Source of the DNA: Caulobacter sp. CCH9-E1
GTDB lineage: Bacteria > Pseudomonadota > Alphaproteobacteria > Caulobacterales > Caulobacteraceae
Assembly (NCBI RefSeq): GCF_001556515.1
Contig: NZ_LSJA01000258.1
Coordinates: forward strand, 1-33,882
Direction: 5' to 3'
DNA length: 33,882 nt
The number at the start of each line of letters is the position of its first letter. Position 1 is the first letter of the stretch. Made by a program: the position numbers and the translations under genes. Under the pieces are notes generated by a model, which was not told the origin of the DNA, did not search any database, and saw only the letters and a program-made list of their open reading frames with translations. This document shows positions 17,876 through 27,167 of the stretch, in pieces.

Positions 17876-18418
17876 TCAGCGGTTGGAGGCCAGCACCCCG
17901 CGGCCCAGTTTCAAGAGCGCCTGCTTCAGCCCCCCGTCAGGCTGTTCCGCCAGGCTGTCGGCCAGCTCCTTCTCCAGCGCCGCGTCCAGCGGAGGCTTGC
18001 GGCGCGGACGTTGCGGCGTCGGCGCGGCGGCCGCCTTGACCGGGCCCTGAACGATGCGCAGGCGGGTGACGACGCCCTTGCCCAGCAGCATGTCCAGCCG
18101 GGCGGTGATCTGCGGCGCCTGGTGCTGGATCAGCGAGGCCATGGGACCATCGACCCGAAGCTCCAGCGCGCCGCCTTCGCCGTTGCGGCCCTTGATGATG
18201 CGGACCGGCTCGGTGCGGCGCGCCAGGGTGTCGCCGACGATCTCGCGCCAGCGGGTCTGCAAGGCGGCCGGACCCTGGCCGAAGCGGTTCTCAAGGTCCT
18301 TCAGCAGCGGCGCCAGGCTCTTTCCGGCCGGCGGGGGCGGGCGGCGCGGCGGCCGGGTGCGCTTGTCGCGCAGGATGGCGATCGCTTCTTCGGGGCTGGG
18401 CAGGGGGCGGCGGGCCAT
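17876..18418 (-). CDS. DUF721 protein, DciA-like replicative helicase factor
   Basis: 180 residues. The central part (about 34-118: LAPLLKDLENRFGQGPAAL, WREIVGDTLARRTEPVRI, LELRVDGPMASLIQHQAPQI) matches the DUF721/DciA domain. In bacteria lacking DnaC or DnaI, this domain binds DnaB and aids helicase loading. Both ends are Arg/Pro-rich and probably disordered. It is first in the leftward unit with two dsbA-like genes and smc, and divergent from mutY with 49 nt between starts. Confidence 0.82.
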   Translation of the reverse strand: MARRPLPSPEEAIAILRDKRTRPPRRPPPPAGKSLAPLLKDLENRFGQGPAALQTRWREIVGDTLARRTEPVRIIKGRNGEGGALELRVDGPMASLIQHQAPQITARLDMLLGKGVVTRLRIVQGPVKAAAAPTPQRPRRKPPLDAALEKELADSLAEQPDGGLKQALLKLGRGVLASNR

Positions 18419-18467
18419 GATGGGAAGACTAGCATGCGGACCGTTCTTCGCGGTAGGCGAGGAGACG

Positions 18468-19532
18468 ATGAAAGCCAGCGTCTCTCTTGATCGCGTCGCC
18501 CTCCGCTCAAGCCTGCTGGCCTGGTACGACCGTCAGGCCCGGACCCTGGCCTGGCGAGTTTCGCCCGACGACCGCCGCGCGGGCGTCCGGTCCGATCCCT
18601 ATCGGGTCTGGCTGTCGGAGGTGATGCTGCAGCAGACCACCGTGCCGCACGCCACGCCGTACTTTCTGAGCTTCACCGAGCGCTGGCCGACGGTCTTGGA
18701 TCTCGCGGCGGTCGAGGACGGCGACCTGATGGCCGCCTGGGCGGGCCTTGGCTACTACGCCCGCGCCCGCAACCTCCTGGCCTGCGCCCGCGCTGTCGCG
18801 GGCCAGCACGGCGGCGTCTTCCCGGATACGGAAGAGGGCCTGCGGGCGCTGCCCGGCGTTGGGGCCTACACCGCCGCGGCGGTGGCGGCGATCGCCTTCG
18901 ACCAGCCCGCCAACGTGGTCGACGGCAATGTCGAACGGGTGATGTCGCGGCTGTTCGCCGTCGAGACGCCGCTGCCCGACGCCAAGCCCGAACTGAAGGC
19001 GCTGGCGGGCGCGCTGGTCACCGACGAGCGCCCCGGCGACTGGGCCCAGGCGCTGATGGACCTGGGCGCCACCGTCTGCAAGCCGAAGGGGCCGCTGTGC
19101 GACCTCTGTCCGGTGTCGCCTTGGTGCGAGGCCTTCAAGACCGGCGCGCCGGAGACCTATCCGCGCAAGGCCAAGAAGGCCGACCGTCCGCGCCGACATG
19201 GCGTGGCCTACGTCCTGACGCGCGGGGATCAGGTGGCCCTGGTTCGTCGGCCGCCGAAGGGGCTGCTGGGCGGGATGCTGGGCCTGCCGACCTCGGACTG
19301 GCGGCCGGCGCCCTATGACGACGCCGAGGCGCGAGCGGCCGCGCCCGTGGCGGGCGCTTGGCGCGACCTCGGCGCGGTCGAGCACGTCTTCACCCACTTC
19401 TCACTCACTTTGCGGGTCTTCGCTGCTCACGGCGCGAATGAGGGCGACTTCGTCTGGACCCCGCGCGAGGGCCTCTCGGCCTTGCCCAGCGTGTTCCTGA
19501 AGGCCGCGCGGGCGGCCGAGCGGCTGCTCTAG
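18468..19532 (+). CDS. mutY: Adenine DNA glycosylase
   Basis: Removes adenine paired with 8-oxoguanine. It is 354 residues. The catalytic Glu is Glu51 in SEVMLQQTT; the helix-hairpin-helix is LPGVGAYTAAA (128-138); the key Asp is Asp152 in VVDGNVERV. The 4Fe-4S ligands are Cys204, 211, 214 and 220 (C-x6-C-x2-C-x5-C). A NUDIX-like C-terminal domain (about 245-350) reads the oxidised guanine. The start is ATG 18468, with GAGGAGA just upstream; an open frame extends further back but crosses the DUF721 gene. The end overlaps the convergent gene by 4 nt. Confidence 0.96.
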   Translation: MKASVSLDRVALRSSLLAWYDRQARTLAWRVSPDDRRAGVRSDPYRVWLSEVMLQQTTVPHATPYFLSFTERWPTVLDLAAVEDGDLMAAWAGLGYYARARNLLACARAVAGQHGGVFPDTEEGLRALPGVGAYTAAAVAAIAFDQPANVVDGNVERVMSRLFAVETPLPDAKPELKALAGALVTDERPGDWAQALMDLGATVCKPKGPLCDLCPVSPWCEAFKTGAPETYPRKAKKADRPRRHGVAYVLTRGDQVALVRRPPKGLLGGMLGLPTSDWRPAPYDDAEARAAAPVAGAWRDLGAVEHVFTHFSLTLRVFAAHGANEGDFVWTPREGLSALPSVFLKAARAAERLL

Positions 19533-19960
19533 CCCTTGAGGCCGTTGATCGCATCCATGAAGTCGTTCCCGAAAATCTTTATCAGGAACGCCGCGACGAC
19601 GAGCACGATCGAATAGCTCAAGGCTGAGATGACGCCGATCATGACATCTTTCCAGAGTGGCCGACCTTGAAGAAGCGCGTCGCGTTGGATCGACGGCGTC
19701 TGATCTTCAAGAACGCTTTGAGCATAGGCTGAAAGAGCGCTTTCAGCGGTTTCGCGAAAGGCCTGTAGAGCCGTCGGCGACCACTGGCGGGAGAAGGCGA
19801 GAAGCTCAGACGCAGTAGGCGCTCGCCCGGTTCGCGCTTGATGTTCAAGCAGCCATTCTCGTTTGGCTTGCTTGTATAGGCCGTAGGCGATGAACCCTTC
19901 TATATCGTCGGGGGCCGTAACCAGGTTGTCGAAGACAGGGTTGTACGGCGTCGGCGCCAT
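19529..19960 (-). CDS. Unrecognised protein with a C-terminal membrane helix
   Basis: 143 residues with no family I can name. The N-terminal soluble part includes FIAYGLYKQAKREWLLEHQ (about 23-41), a pattern I associate with small tail-anchored proteins of unknown role, then a helical middle (50-95). One membrane helix at about 107-130 (VMIGVISALSYSIVLVVAAF) and a short tail end it. Base composition is clearly poorer in GC than in the neighbours. It starts 9 nt after the 60-residue gene with no ribosome binding site visible, so it is probably translated by coupling. Confidence 0.7.
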   Translation of the reverse strand: MAPTPYNPVFDNLVTAPDDIEGFIAYGLYKQAKREWLLEHQARTGRAPTASELLAFSRQWSPTALQAFRETAESALSAYAQSVLEDQTPSIQRDALLQGRPLWKDVMIGVISALSYSIVLVVAAFLIKIFGNDFMDAINGLKG

Positions 19961-19969
19961 TATCGAATT

Positions 19970-20152
19970 TTATTTCTTCGAAAGCACTGATTTCGCGCTG
20001 AAGAGCGCCCGCTCGTAGGTGTCTCGATCTAAGCCGGTGACCTTCGTGCCATCGGGCCGGCGTATCTGTTGCAGCACGCTACCGCTCTTCGTCTTAGCCG
20101 AAGCGACGCTGACGAAAGCTCCGTTTGCTGCGATCCGATGGGTCTTGGCCAT
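19970..20152 (-). CDS. Unrecognised small basic protein, 60 residues
   Basis: First gene of the two-gene leftward module between mutY and ccrM. The sequence is basic and polar (starts MAKTHRIAANGAFVSVASAK, ends FSAKSVLSKK), with an ATKVTGLDRDTYERA-like middle and no signal peptide or membrane segment. The lower GC and a codon mix unlike the flanks suggest acquisition. Size and order would allow an antitoxin or cargo/immunity partner for the membrane protein, but nothing in the sequence proves it. Confidence 0.6.
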   Translation of the reverse strand: MAKTHRIAANGAFVSVASAKTKSGSVLQQIRRPDGTKVTGLDRDTYERALFSAKSVLSKK

Positions 20153-20245
20153 GCGGAAAGATTGGCGCCGCTCTAGGCCGGAAACAAGCCCTTCGGACTA
20201 AGCTGAAGCCCTCATTTCTAGTTGATTGATGAACTTTGGCGGGGA

Positions 20246-20269
20246 GGCGATCCGCTGGGCGGATCAGCC
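20246..20269. other. Hairpin past the ccrM stop
   Basis: GATCCGC/GCGGATC stem (20249-20255 and 20259-20265) with a TGG loop, extended by GGC/GCC outside a bulge. It lies 63 nt beyond the ccrM stop codon. No uridine run is present, so it is a weak candidate for transcript end. Confidence 0.4.
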
Positions 20270-20331
20270 AGGCGGCCTTCCCGGACCGCCCGACCGTCGA
20301 GTCACGCCGACGCCCTTCCCCACAAGGTGTT

Positions 20332-21634
<1,303 letters not shown>

Positions 21635-21658
21635 AGGAATTGGGATGCGCGGGAGGCT

Positions 21659-22306
21659 CTATTCCGCTGGCTCCTCGAACGGCAGTTGCAGGTTCAGCTC
21701 GCCCGCCAGCGCGGCCTTCACCGGCGCCCAGCCCAGGCGGTGGATCGGCGAGGGGCCAAGCTTCACCAGGCCCTCCACGTGGATGCGCGCGTGATAGCCC
21801 TTGTGGCTGGCGAAGCCGTAGCCGGGATAGACCGCGTCCATCTCGATCATCAGCCGGTCGCGGGCCTCCTTGGCCAGGATCGAGGCGGCGGCGATCGAGC
21901 ACGACAGAGAGTCGCCCTTGACCACCGTCTTGATCTCGCACGGCAGCGGGAAGCGGTAGTTGCCGTCCACCAGGGCGATGGCCGGCGTCACCGACAGGCC
22001 CTCGATCGCCCGGCACATGGCCCGGCCGGTGGCGTGCAGGATGTTGTACTCGGCGATCTCCTCGATCGAGGCCATGTCGACGCACCAGGCGATGGCGACG
22101 GCCTTGATCTCCTCCTCCAGGGCCGCGCGGGCCTTGGCCGAGAGCTTCTTGGAGTCGTTGAGGCCCTTGGGGACGCGGTCGGGATCCAGGATCACCGCCG
22201 CGGCGCTGACCGGCCCGGCCCACGGGCCGCGCCCAGCCTCGTCCACCCCGCAGACAGGTCCCTGACCGCAGGCCAGCTCCAGCATCATGTCGGGTCCGGA
22301 CGGCAT
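21659..22306 (-). CDS. rnhB: Ribonuclease HII
   Basis: Cuts RNA in RNA-DNA hybrids and at single ribonucleotides in DNA. It is 215 residues. Active-site carboxylates are Asp22 and Glu23 in [14 protein letters not shown] and Asp114 in LVDGNYRFP; the last Asp is in the segment DRLMIEMD (about 149-156). The [12 protein letters not shown] block is typical. It is upstream of ccrM on the same strand but separated by a repeat and the ccrM promoter, so separate control is likely. Start ATG 22306; internal Met codons at residues 7-8 are alternatives. Confidence 0.95.
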   Translation of the reverse strand: MPSGPDMMLELACGQGPVCGVDEAGRGPWAGPVSAAAVILDPDRVPKGLNDSKKLSAKARAALEEEIKAVAIAWCVDMASIEEIAEYNILHATGRAMCRAIEGLSVTPAIALVDGNYRFPLPCEIKTVVKGDSLSCSIAAASILAKEARDRLMIEMDAVYPGYGFASHKGYHARIHVEGLVKLGPSPIHRLGWAPVKAALAGELNLQLPFEEPAE

Positions 22307-22371
22307 GGATCGGTCTTTAAGCCGGTTCGCGCGGGATGGGAATGTCCGGCGGGGCGGACTAGGGTCTGGCC

Positions 22372-23259
22372 ATGTGCGCTTCCCGATCGACCCTCGCCCT
22401 CGCCATGGCTCTCTGCCTCGCGCCGGCGGCCGCCCAAGCTCAGGCCGGAGAATGGAAACAGGTCTGGGCGGACGAGTTCGACGGCGACAAGCTGGACCTG
22501 ACCCGGTGGACGCCAGCCGCGGACTGCGGGGGCGGCGGCAACGACGAGCGTCAGTGCTACGCCGCCGATCCGGACACCATCTCGGTCAAGGACGGGATGC
22601 TTCGCCTGACGGCGGTCAAGCGCAAGACGAAGGGGCTGGCCAATCCCTGGGCGGGCCCGACGGGGCCGATGAAGACGGGCGACTACGCCTCGGGCAAGAT
22701 CGTCACCCAGGGCAAGGCCAGCTGGCTCTACGGACGGATCGAGGCTCGGGCGCGCGCGCCGGGAGGCCAGGGCGTGTGGCCGGCGATCTGGATGATGCCC
22801 GAGCTGTCGACCTATGGCGGCTGGCCGAAATCGGGCGAGATCGACATCCTCGAGACCGTGAACCTGGGCGCGCCGTGTGAGCCCTGCGAAGGCGGCCGGG
22901 AAAACCGGGTGTTCGGCACGATCCACTTCGCCGCCGACGCCGCCGGGGCGCACCGCCAGGCGGGCGGGAACACCGTCATGCCGGCCTCGCCGGACGGCTT
23001 CCACGTCTATGCGGTCGAATGGACGCCCGAGGCGATCGCCTGGTTCGTCGACGGCCGCGAATACGCCCGCGTCGCCCCGAACGACTGGAAGCGCGACGAT
23101 GCGGAAGCCGGTCCCGCGCCGTTCGACCGCCCCTTCCACCTGATCCTGAACCTCGCCTTCGGCGGCCGCTGGCCCGAGGGCGCCAACGCCAAGGGCGTCG
23201 ACGAGACGGCCCTGCCGGCGACGATGGAGGTGGATTGGGTGCGGGTCAGCCAGCGCTAG
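22372..23259 (+). CDS. Secreted glycoside hydrolase family 16 (beta-glucanase)
   Basis: Hydrolyses beta-1,3 or mixed-linkage glucans or similar polysaccharides. It is 295 residues, with a signal peptide (1-24, cut near AQAQA). The catalytic motif GEIDILE is present, with Glu156 as nucleophile, Asp158 as helper and Glu161 as acid/base. [15 protein letters not shown] (about 32-46) and a final MEVDWVRV strand are laminarinase-like features. It is a single-domain enzyme with no carbohydrate-binding module. Which glucan it prefers cannot be told. Confidence 0.93.
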   Translation: MCASRSTLALAMALCLAPAAAQAQAGEWKQVWADEFDGDKLDLTRWTPAADCGGGGNDERQCYAADPDTISVKDGMLRLTAVKRKTKGLANPWAGPTGPMKTGDYASGKIVTQGKASWLYGRIEARARAPGGQGVWPAIWMMPELSTYGGWPKSGEIDILETVNLGAPCEPCEGGRENRVFGTIHFAADAAGAHRQAGGNTVMPASPDGFHVYAVEWTPEAIAWFVDGREYARVAPNDWKRDDAEAGPAPFDRPFHLILNLAFGGRWPEGANAKGVDETALPATMEVDWVRVSQR

Positions 23260-23352
23260 CGTCGGCCATCCCCTTTTTTCCAGGGGCTTGGAAAGGCGCG
23301 CGCGCTTGCTCTACATGCCAGGCGGCCGAGCGAGGCCGGAAGGGATTGTCCG

Positions 23353-23895
23353 ATGGGGTTCGTGACCGCCGCCTTGCCTGTGCTTTGGCTGATCGCCTCG
23401 GTCGCGGCGTTCGTCTTCGTGTTTCGCCCTCGGCCGGGGTGGTCCGTGGTCGCGACGCCGGCGCGGGCGCTCGCGACGTTCCTGGCCGTGTTCCTGGGCG
23501 GCGCGGTGCTGGTGGCGGTGACGCGGCCCAAGGAGGAAGCGCCGCCGCCCGCGCCCTCCCTGGCGCGCTCGGCGCGCGCCTTGCCGGATCCCGCCCAGGT
23601 CCGCGCTCATCCCGAGCGTTTCGTGGTGCTGGATGGGGTCAAGGCCAATCGCAACGCGGCGGGGGACGTCCTGCTGACCGGCGGCGCGACGAATGTCTCG
23701 GGCCTGCTGATCGCCGACCCGCGCCTGTCCTGTCGGATGACCAAGGGCCGCGCGGCGGCGGGGACGGTCTCGGCCGTGGTCCAGGGGACCATCCCGGTCG
23801 GCGGCAAGTTGATCTTCGCGGCGATCAACCTGGGCCAGGCCGCTGGCCCCTGGGATCGCTGGACCTGCCAGGTGGTCGAGGCGCGGGCCCTGTAA
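23353..23895 (+). CDS. Unrecognised membrane-anchored protein
   Basis: 180 residues. Two hydrophobic helices lie at about 5-24 and 38-57 with a basic loop between. A Pro-rich linker (EEAPPPAPS) follows, then a domain of about 100 residues (PAQVRAHPERFVVLDGVKA, then GGKLIFAAINLGQAAGPWDR) with two Cys that could form a disulfide. The domain is probably periplasmic, which suits a role at the cell surface. GGAAGGG lies upstream of the ATG. I cannot name a family. It is on the same strand as the GH16 gene, 93 nt apart. Confidence 0.65.
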   Translation: MGFVTAALPVLWLIASVAAFVFVFRPRPGWSVVATPARALATFLAVFLGGAVLVAVTRPKEEAPPPAPSLARSARALPDPAQVRAHPERFVVLDGVKANRNAAGDVLLTGGATNVSGLLIADPRLSCRMTKGRAAAGTVSAVVQGTIPVGGKLIFAAINLGQAAGPWDRWTCQVVEARAL

Positions 23896-23993
23896 GCAGG
23901 GGCTCATTCCGGCCCTTGTAAGCCGTCCGCCGATGGCCGCGACCCATGGGAGGGCGCAGGTCCTCTCCCGTCATCAGCACGGGAGAACCGCAA

Positions 23994-24095
23994 ATGACCA
24001 AGTGCTGCGCCCTGGGCGCCAGCCTTCTGATCCTGTCCTTGGCCGCCCCGGCCTTGGCGGACGCCGCAAAGCCCGCGCCGTCCGCGCCCAGCTGA
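23994..24095 (+). CDS. Short ORF with an export signal, probably truncated
   Basis: 33 codons with GGGAGAA 6 nt before the ATG. The product is a signal-peptide-like stretch (MTKCCALGASLLILSLAAPA, then LADAAKPAPSAPS) that stops abruptly. It looks like the 5' end of a small secreted protein whose remainder is lost. The stop lies inside a piece of a LuxR-type gene read in another frame. It could still be expressed as a tiny secreted peptide. Confidence 0.4.
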   Translation: MTKCCALGASLLILSLAAPALADAAKPAPSAPS

Positions 24096-24205
24096 CCCGC
24101 GTCTACGCCAAGGTCGGCGTCCGCTCGCAATCGGCGCTGATGGCGCTGTTCATGGAGGAGCTGGTGGAGGCCGGGTCCGAGCTCCCGGCGGAGGCGGAGG
24201 GGTAG
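24062..24205 (+). pseudogene. Remnant of a LuxR-type regulator (C-terminal helix-turn-helix)
   Basis: In the +2 frame relative to the short ORF, the sequence AVRAQLTRVYAKVGVRSQSA (from 24077) followed by LMALFMEEL matches the end of GerE/LuxR DNA-binding domains. It contains the recognition helix end (TVRxxLTRVYxKVGVRS) but no upstream part of the domain or sensor region. The piece has no start of its own. A deletion that joined a secreted-protein gene to this regulator explains it best. Confidence 0.6.
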
Positions 24206-24243
24206 GTCGGCTCCCGACCCCTCTTCGACGTTCGGAAAGCCGG

Positions 24244-24996
24244 CTAGCTGGCCTGCTCATGCCGCATCGCCTCCGCGCCGAGCGCCACGTGCTCGGGAAT
24301 TCGTCCATCTGACTTTCGCTCGCTATATCGGTCGACCAGATAGTCGGCCCGGTCGCGGGTGAGCAGGGTGAACTTCACCAGTTCCTCCATCACGTCGACG
24401 ACGCGATCGTAGTAGCTGGACGGCTTCATGCGGTCGTTCTCGTCGAACTCCTTGTAGGCCATGGCCACCGACGACTGGTTGGGGATGGTGATCATCCGCA
24501 TCCAGCGGCCCAGCAGGCGCAGCGTATTGACGGCGTTGAACGACTGGGAGCCGCCGCTGACCTGCATGACGGCCAGCGTCTTTCCCTGGGTCGGCCGGAC
24601 GCTGCCGATTTCCAGCGGGATCCAGTCGATTTGCGATTTCATGATCCCGGTGATGGCGCCGTGCCGCTCCGGGCTGCACCACACCTGGCCTTCCGACCAT
24701 TGCGACAGCGACCGCAACTCCTGGACCTTTGGATGGTCCGGGCCGGTGGCGTCGGGCAACGGCAGGTCACGCGGATCGAACACGCGGGTCTCGCAGCCTA
24801 GGGCTCGGAGAATGCGCTCGGCCTCCTCGACCAGCAGCCGGCTGAACGATCGCTCCCGCAGCGACCCATAGAGCAGCAGGATGCGCGGCGGATGGGTGGA
24901 TGGCGCAGCGACCTCCAGCCGCCCTTGATCGACCTGGGCGAGGAACTTGGCGTCGAGGGCGGGGAATTTGGTCACGGGCGACTCCAACAGCGTCAT
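24244..24996 (-). CDS. arsH: ArsH, organoarsenical oxidoreductase
   Basis: NADPH-dependent flavoprotein that oxidises trivalent organoarsenicals to less toxic pentavalent forms. It is 250 residues from ATG 24996. The flavodoxin-like FMN site is [13 protein letters not shown] (about 41-53). ArsH blocks [20 protein letters not shown] and [19 protein letters not shown] are clear. An ATG at 25020 would add 8 residues but overlap the arsR operator; no ribosome binding site distinguishes them. Divergent from arsR, so co-regulated by arsenite. Confidence 0.93.
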   Translation of the reverse strand: MTLLESPVTKFPALDAKFLAQVDQGRLEVAAPSTHPPRILLLYGSLRERSFSRLLVEEAERILRALGCETRVFDPRDLPLPDATGPDHPKVQELRSLSQWSEGQVWCSPERHGAITGIMKSQIDWIPLEIGSVRPTQGKTLAVMQVSGGSQSFNAVNTLRLLGRWMRMITIPNQSSVAMAYKEFDENDRMKPSSYYDRVVDVMEELVKFTLLTRDRADYLVDRYSERKSDGRIPEHVALGAEAMRHEQAS

Positions 24997-25032
24997 TGAA
25001 CTGTCTAATAATTCGAGCATATTGGAAATATG
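24996..25032 (+). promoter_or_regulatory. ars intergenic promoter with a palindrome at the arsR start
   Basis: TTGAAC (24996-25001) is followed 16 nt later by CATATT (25018-25023), which would place the transcript start near the arsR ATG at 25030, so arsR may be leaderless. CATATT-GGA-AATATG (25018-25032) is a perfect palindrome covering the -10 box and the start codon, a natural ArsR operator (inference). Confidence 0.5.
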
Positions 25033-25401
25033 GAATCAAAGCCCGCTGTCAACATGCTCTCCGCCTTGGGCCACGAAGGGCGTCTGGCGATCTATCGACT
25101 GCTCGTGAAAGCCGGCCCCACCGGCGTCGCGGCGGGCGAGATCGCCCGCACCCTGGCCGTACTGCCCAACAGCCTGTCGGCCAATCTCAACGTCCTGTCC
25201 CATGCCGGGCTGATCGTCTCGCGCCGCGAGGGGCGCTCGATCATCTATTCGGCCGACTACGGCGCGATGAGCGGCCTCTTGGGCTTCCTGATGGAGGACT
25301 GCTGCAACGGCGCGCCCCAGATCTGCGCCCCGCTGAGCGCGATCGTCGCCAAGGCCGAGGCCTGCGATGGAACCTGCCTGACCGAAAGGGAACCCGCATG
25401 A
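25030..25401 (+). CDS. arsR: ArsR family arsenite-responsive repressor
   Basis: Winged-helix repressor of the divergent arsH and arsRC-aqpS-arsC units. It is 123 residues. The helix-turn-helix is about 34-60 ([20 protein letters not shown]) and the wing is REGRSIIYS. The As(III) site is likely Cys91, Cys92 and Cys99 near the C-terminus, as in the Acidithiobacillus-type ArsR, rather than the CVC of the R773 type; Cys112 and Cys116 may add. It overlaps the next gene by ATGA. Confidence 0.93.
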   Translation: MESKPAVNMLSALGHEGRLAIYRLLVKAGPTGVAAGEIARTLAVLPNSLSANLNVLSHAGLIVSRREGRSIIYSADYGAMSGLLGFLMEDCCNGAPQICAPLSAIVAKAEACDGTCLTEREPA

Positions 25402-25931
25402 GCGCCGATCACCGCCCCATGAACGTCCTCTTCCTCTGCACCCACAATTCCGCGCGCTCGATCATGGCCGAGTGCATCATGAACCGGGTGGGCGCGGGCC
25501 GCTTCAAGGCCTATTCGGCCGGCTCGATGGCCAGCGGTCAGGTCAATCCGCACGCCATCAGCCTGCTGAAGACATTGAACTACAAGACCGACGACCTGCG
25601 GTCGAAGACCTGGGACGAGTTCGCGGCGCTGAACAATCCCGACGCCCCGGAGCTCGATTTCGTGTTCACGGTCTGCGACAACGCCGCCGGCGAGGTCTGT
25701 CCGATCTGGCCGGGCCAGCCGATGAGCGCCCACTGGGGCGTTCCCGACCCGGCCGCCGCGACGGGCTCGGAGGCGGAGATCGCCCTGGCCTTCGCCGACG
25801 CCTACCGCCAGCTCAACAACCGCATCACCCTGTTCTGCGCCCTGCCGATGAATTCGCTGGATCGCCTGTCGCTGCAGCGCCGGCTCGACGAGATCGGCAA
25901 GGTCAAGGCCGCCGACGATACGGCGGCCTGA
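25398..25931 (+). CDS. arsC: Thioredoxin-type arsenate reductase (LMW phosphatase fold)
   Basis: Reduces arsenate to arsenite. It is 177 residues. The P-loop is Cys14-THNSARS (14-21); Cys93 and Cys101 in FTVCDNAAGEVCPIWPG are the candidates for the disulfide cascade; the general-acid loop is AHWGVPDP (111-118). It starts at ATG 25398, overlapping the arsR stop by 4 nt. The C-terminal 40 or so residues extend past the usual length of the Bacillus enzyme. Thioredoxin or glutathione/glutaredoxin recycling is possible. Confidence 0.93.
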   Translation: MSADHRPMNVLFLCTHNSARSIMAECIMNRVGAGRFKAYSAGSMASGQVNPHAISLLKTLNYKTDDLRSKTWDEFAALNNPDAPELDFVFTVCDNAAGEVCPIWPGQPMSAHWGVPDPAAATGSEAEIALAFADAYRQLNNRITLFCALPMNSLDRLSLQRRLDEIGKVKAADDTAA

Positions 25932-25935
25932 CCCC

Positions 25936-26607
25936 ATGGCGCCATTCAGCGTCGCGCGCCGCCTGGTCGCGGAAGCCCTCGGCGCGGCCCTGCTGCTGGC
26001 CGTGGTCGTCGGCTCGGGGATCATGGGCGAGCGCCTGGCTGGCGGAAACGTCGCCATCGCCCTCCTGGGGAACACCCTGGCGACGGGCGCGGCGCTGGTT
26101 GTGTTGATCTGGGTCTTCGGTCCGATCTCCGGGGCCCATTTCAACCCGGCGGTGACGCTGGTGGCGGCCCTGCGGCGGGACATGCCTTGGCGACTGGCGC
26201 TGGCCTATCCGGTCGTGCAGATCGTGGGCGGCGTGCTGGGCGTGTGGGCCGCGCACGCCATGTTCGGCGAGGCGATCCTCCAGGTCTCGACCAAGCTGCG
26301 GGGCGGCGGCGCCCAAGCCTTCTCCGAGGCCGTCGCCACATTCGGCCTGGTTGGGGCCATCCTCGGCACGGTCCGCTTCCGGCCCGAGGCGACGGCGATG
26401 GCCGTCGGGCTCTACATCACCTCGGCCTACTGGTTCACGGCCTCGACCTCGTTCGCCAACCCGGCGGTGACGATCGCGCGGAGCCTGTCGGACACCTTCG
26501 CCGGCGTCGCGCCCTCCAGCGCGCCGGCTTTCATCCTCGCCCAGATCGTCGGCGCGCTGCTTGCGGCGGGCGTCTTCGGCTGGCTTCTGAAAGTGGACAA
26601 GTCCTGA
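25936..26607 (+). CDS. aqpS: Aquaglyceroporin-type arsenite channel (AqpS-like)
   Basis: Six-helix MIP channel, 223 residues, taking the place that ArsB or Acr3 pumps hold in other ars operons. NPA motifs are at 70-72 (HFNPAVTL) and 175-177 (FANPAVTIARSLSDTF), with the selectivity Arg182 just after the second. In Sinorhizobium meliloti AqpS in an ars operon lets arsenite made by ArsC leave down its gradient. It starts 5 nt after arsC and its stop overlaps the next start by 1 nt (TGATG). Confidence 0.92.
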   Translation: MAPFSVARRLVAEALGAALLLAVVVGSGIMGERLAGGNVAIALLGNTLATGAALVVLIWVFGPISGAHFNPAVTLVAALRRDMPWRLALAYPVVQIVGGVLGVWAAHAMFGEAILQVSTKLRGGGAQAFSEAVATFGLVGAILGTVRFRPEATAMAVGLYITSAYWFTASTSFANPAVTIARSLSDTFAGVAPSSAPAFILAQIVGALLAAGVFGWLLKVDKS

Positions 26608-27020
26608 TGAGCGACGCCGACTTCCCGATCGTGATCTTCCACAACCCCGCCTGCGGAACCTCGCGCAACACCCTCGCCATGGTCGAGGCCGCCGGCTATC
26701 AGCCAAAGGTGATCGAATATCTGAAGGCCGGCTGGAGCCACGATCAGCTCCGCGCGCTGGCCAGCGAAGCCGGCCTGACCTTGCGCCAGCTGATGCGGGA
26801 GAAGGGAACGCCGGCCGCGGACCTGGGCCTCTTGGCCGAAGGCGTCGCCGAAGAGCGCATCCTGGACGCCATGGTCGAGCATCCGATCCTCGTGAACCGG
26901 CCGATCGTCGTGACGCCGAAGGGCGTGAAGCTCTGCCGTCCGTCGGAGATCGTGCTCGACCTTTTGGATCGAAAGCCGGAGAGCTTCACCAAGGAGGACG
27001 GCGAGGTCGTGAAGCTCTGA
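26607..27020 (+). CDS. arsC: Glutaredoxin-type arsenate reductase (ArsC family)
   Basis: Second, unrelated arsenate reductase fold, 137 residues. The catalytic Cys16 lies in FHNPACGTSRNTL (11-23). REKGTPAADLGL (about 64-75) and the C-terminal NRPIVVTPKGVKLCRPSE (about 96-113), with an Arg placed as in R773 ArsC, support reductase function rather than only the wider Spx/YffB family. It uses glutathione and glutaredoxin in known cases. It is the end of the rightward ars operon, coupled to aqpS. Confidence 0.92.
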   Translation: MSDADFPIVIFHNPACGTSRNTLAMVEAAGYQPKVIEYLKAGWSHDQLRALASEAGLTLRQLMREKGTPAADLGLLAEGVAEERILDAMVEHPILVNRPIVVTPKGVKLCRPSEIVLDLLDRKPESFTKEDGEVVKL

Positions 27021-27167
27021 GCGTCTGCTTTGGGGTTGGATGCCGATTTCCGCTTTCCACCCGTCAGGGGTGTTGTGAATGCCAGCTTGTAGGGCTGGCT
27101 GATTGAGTTAGCGTCGAGCCATGTTGCGCATCTGACGCGATATCCGCCTCCCACCCATATCTACCTC

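Noticed and set aside
24996..25020. Longer arsH starting at 25020
   Set aside because: Would overlap the palindrome and leave 9 nt to arsR; possible, but no ribosome binding site favours it.
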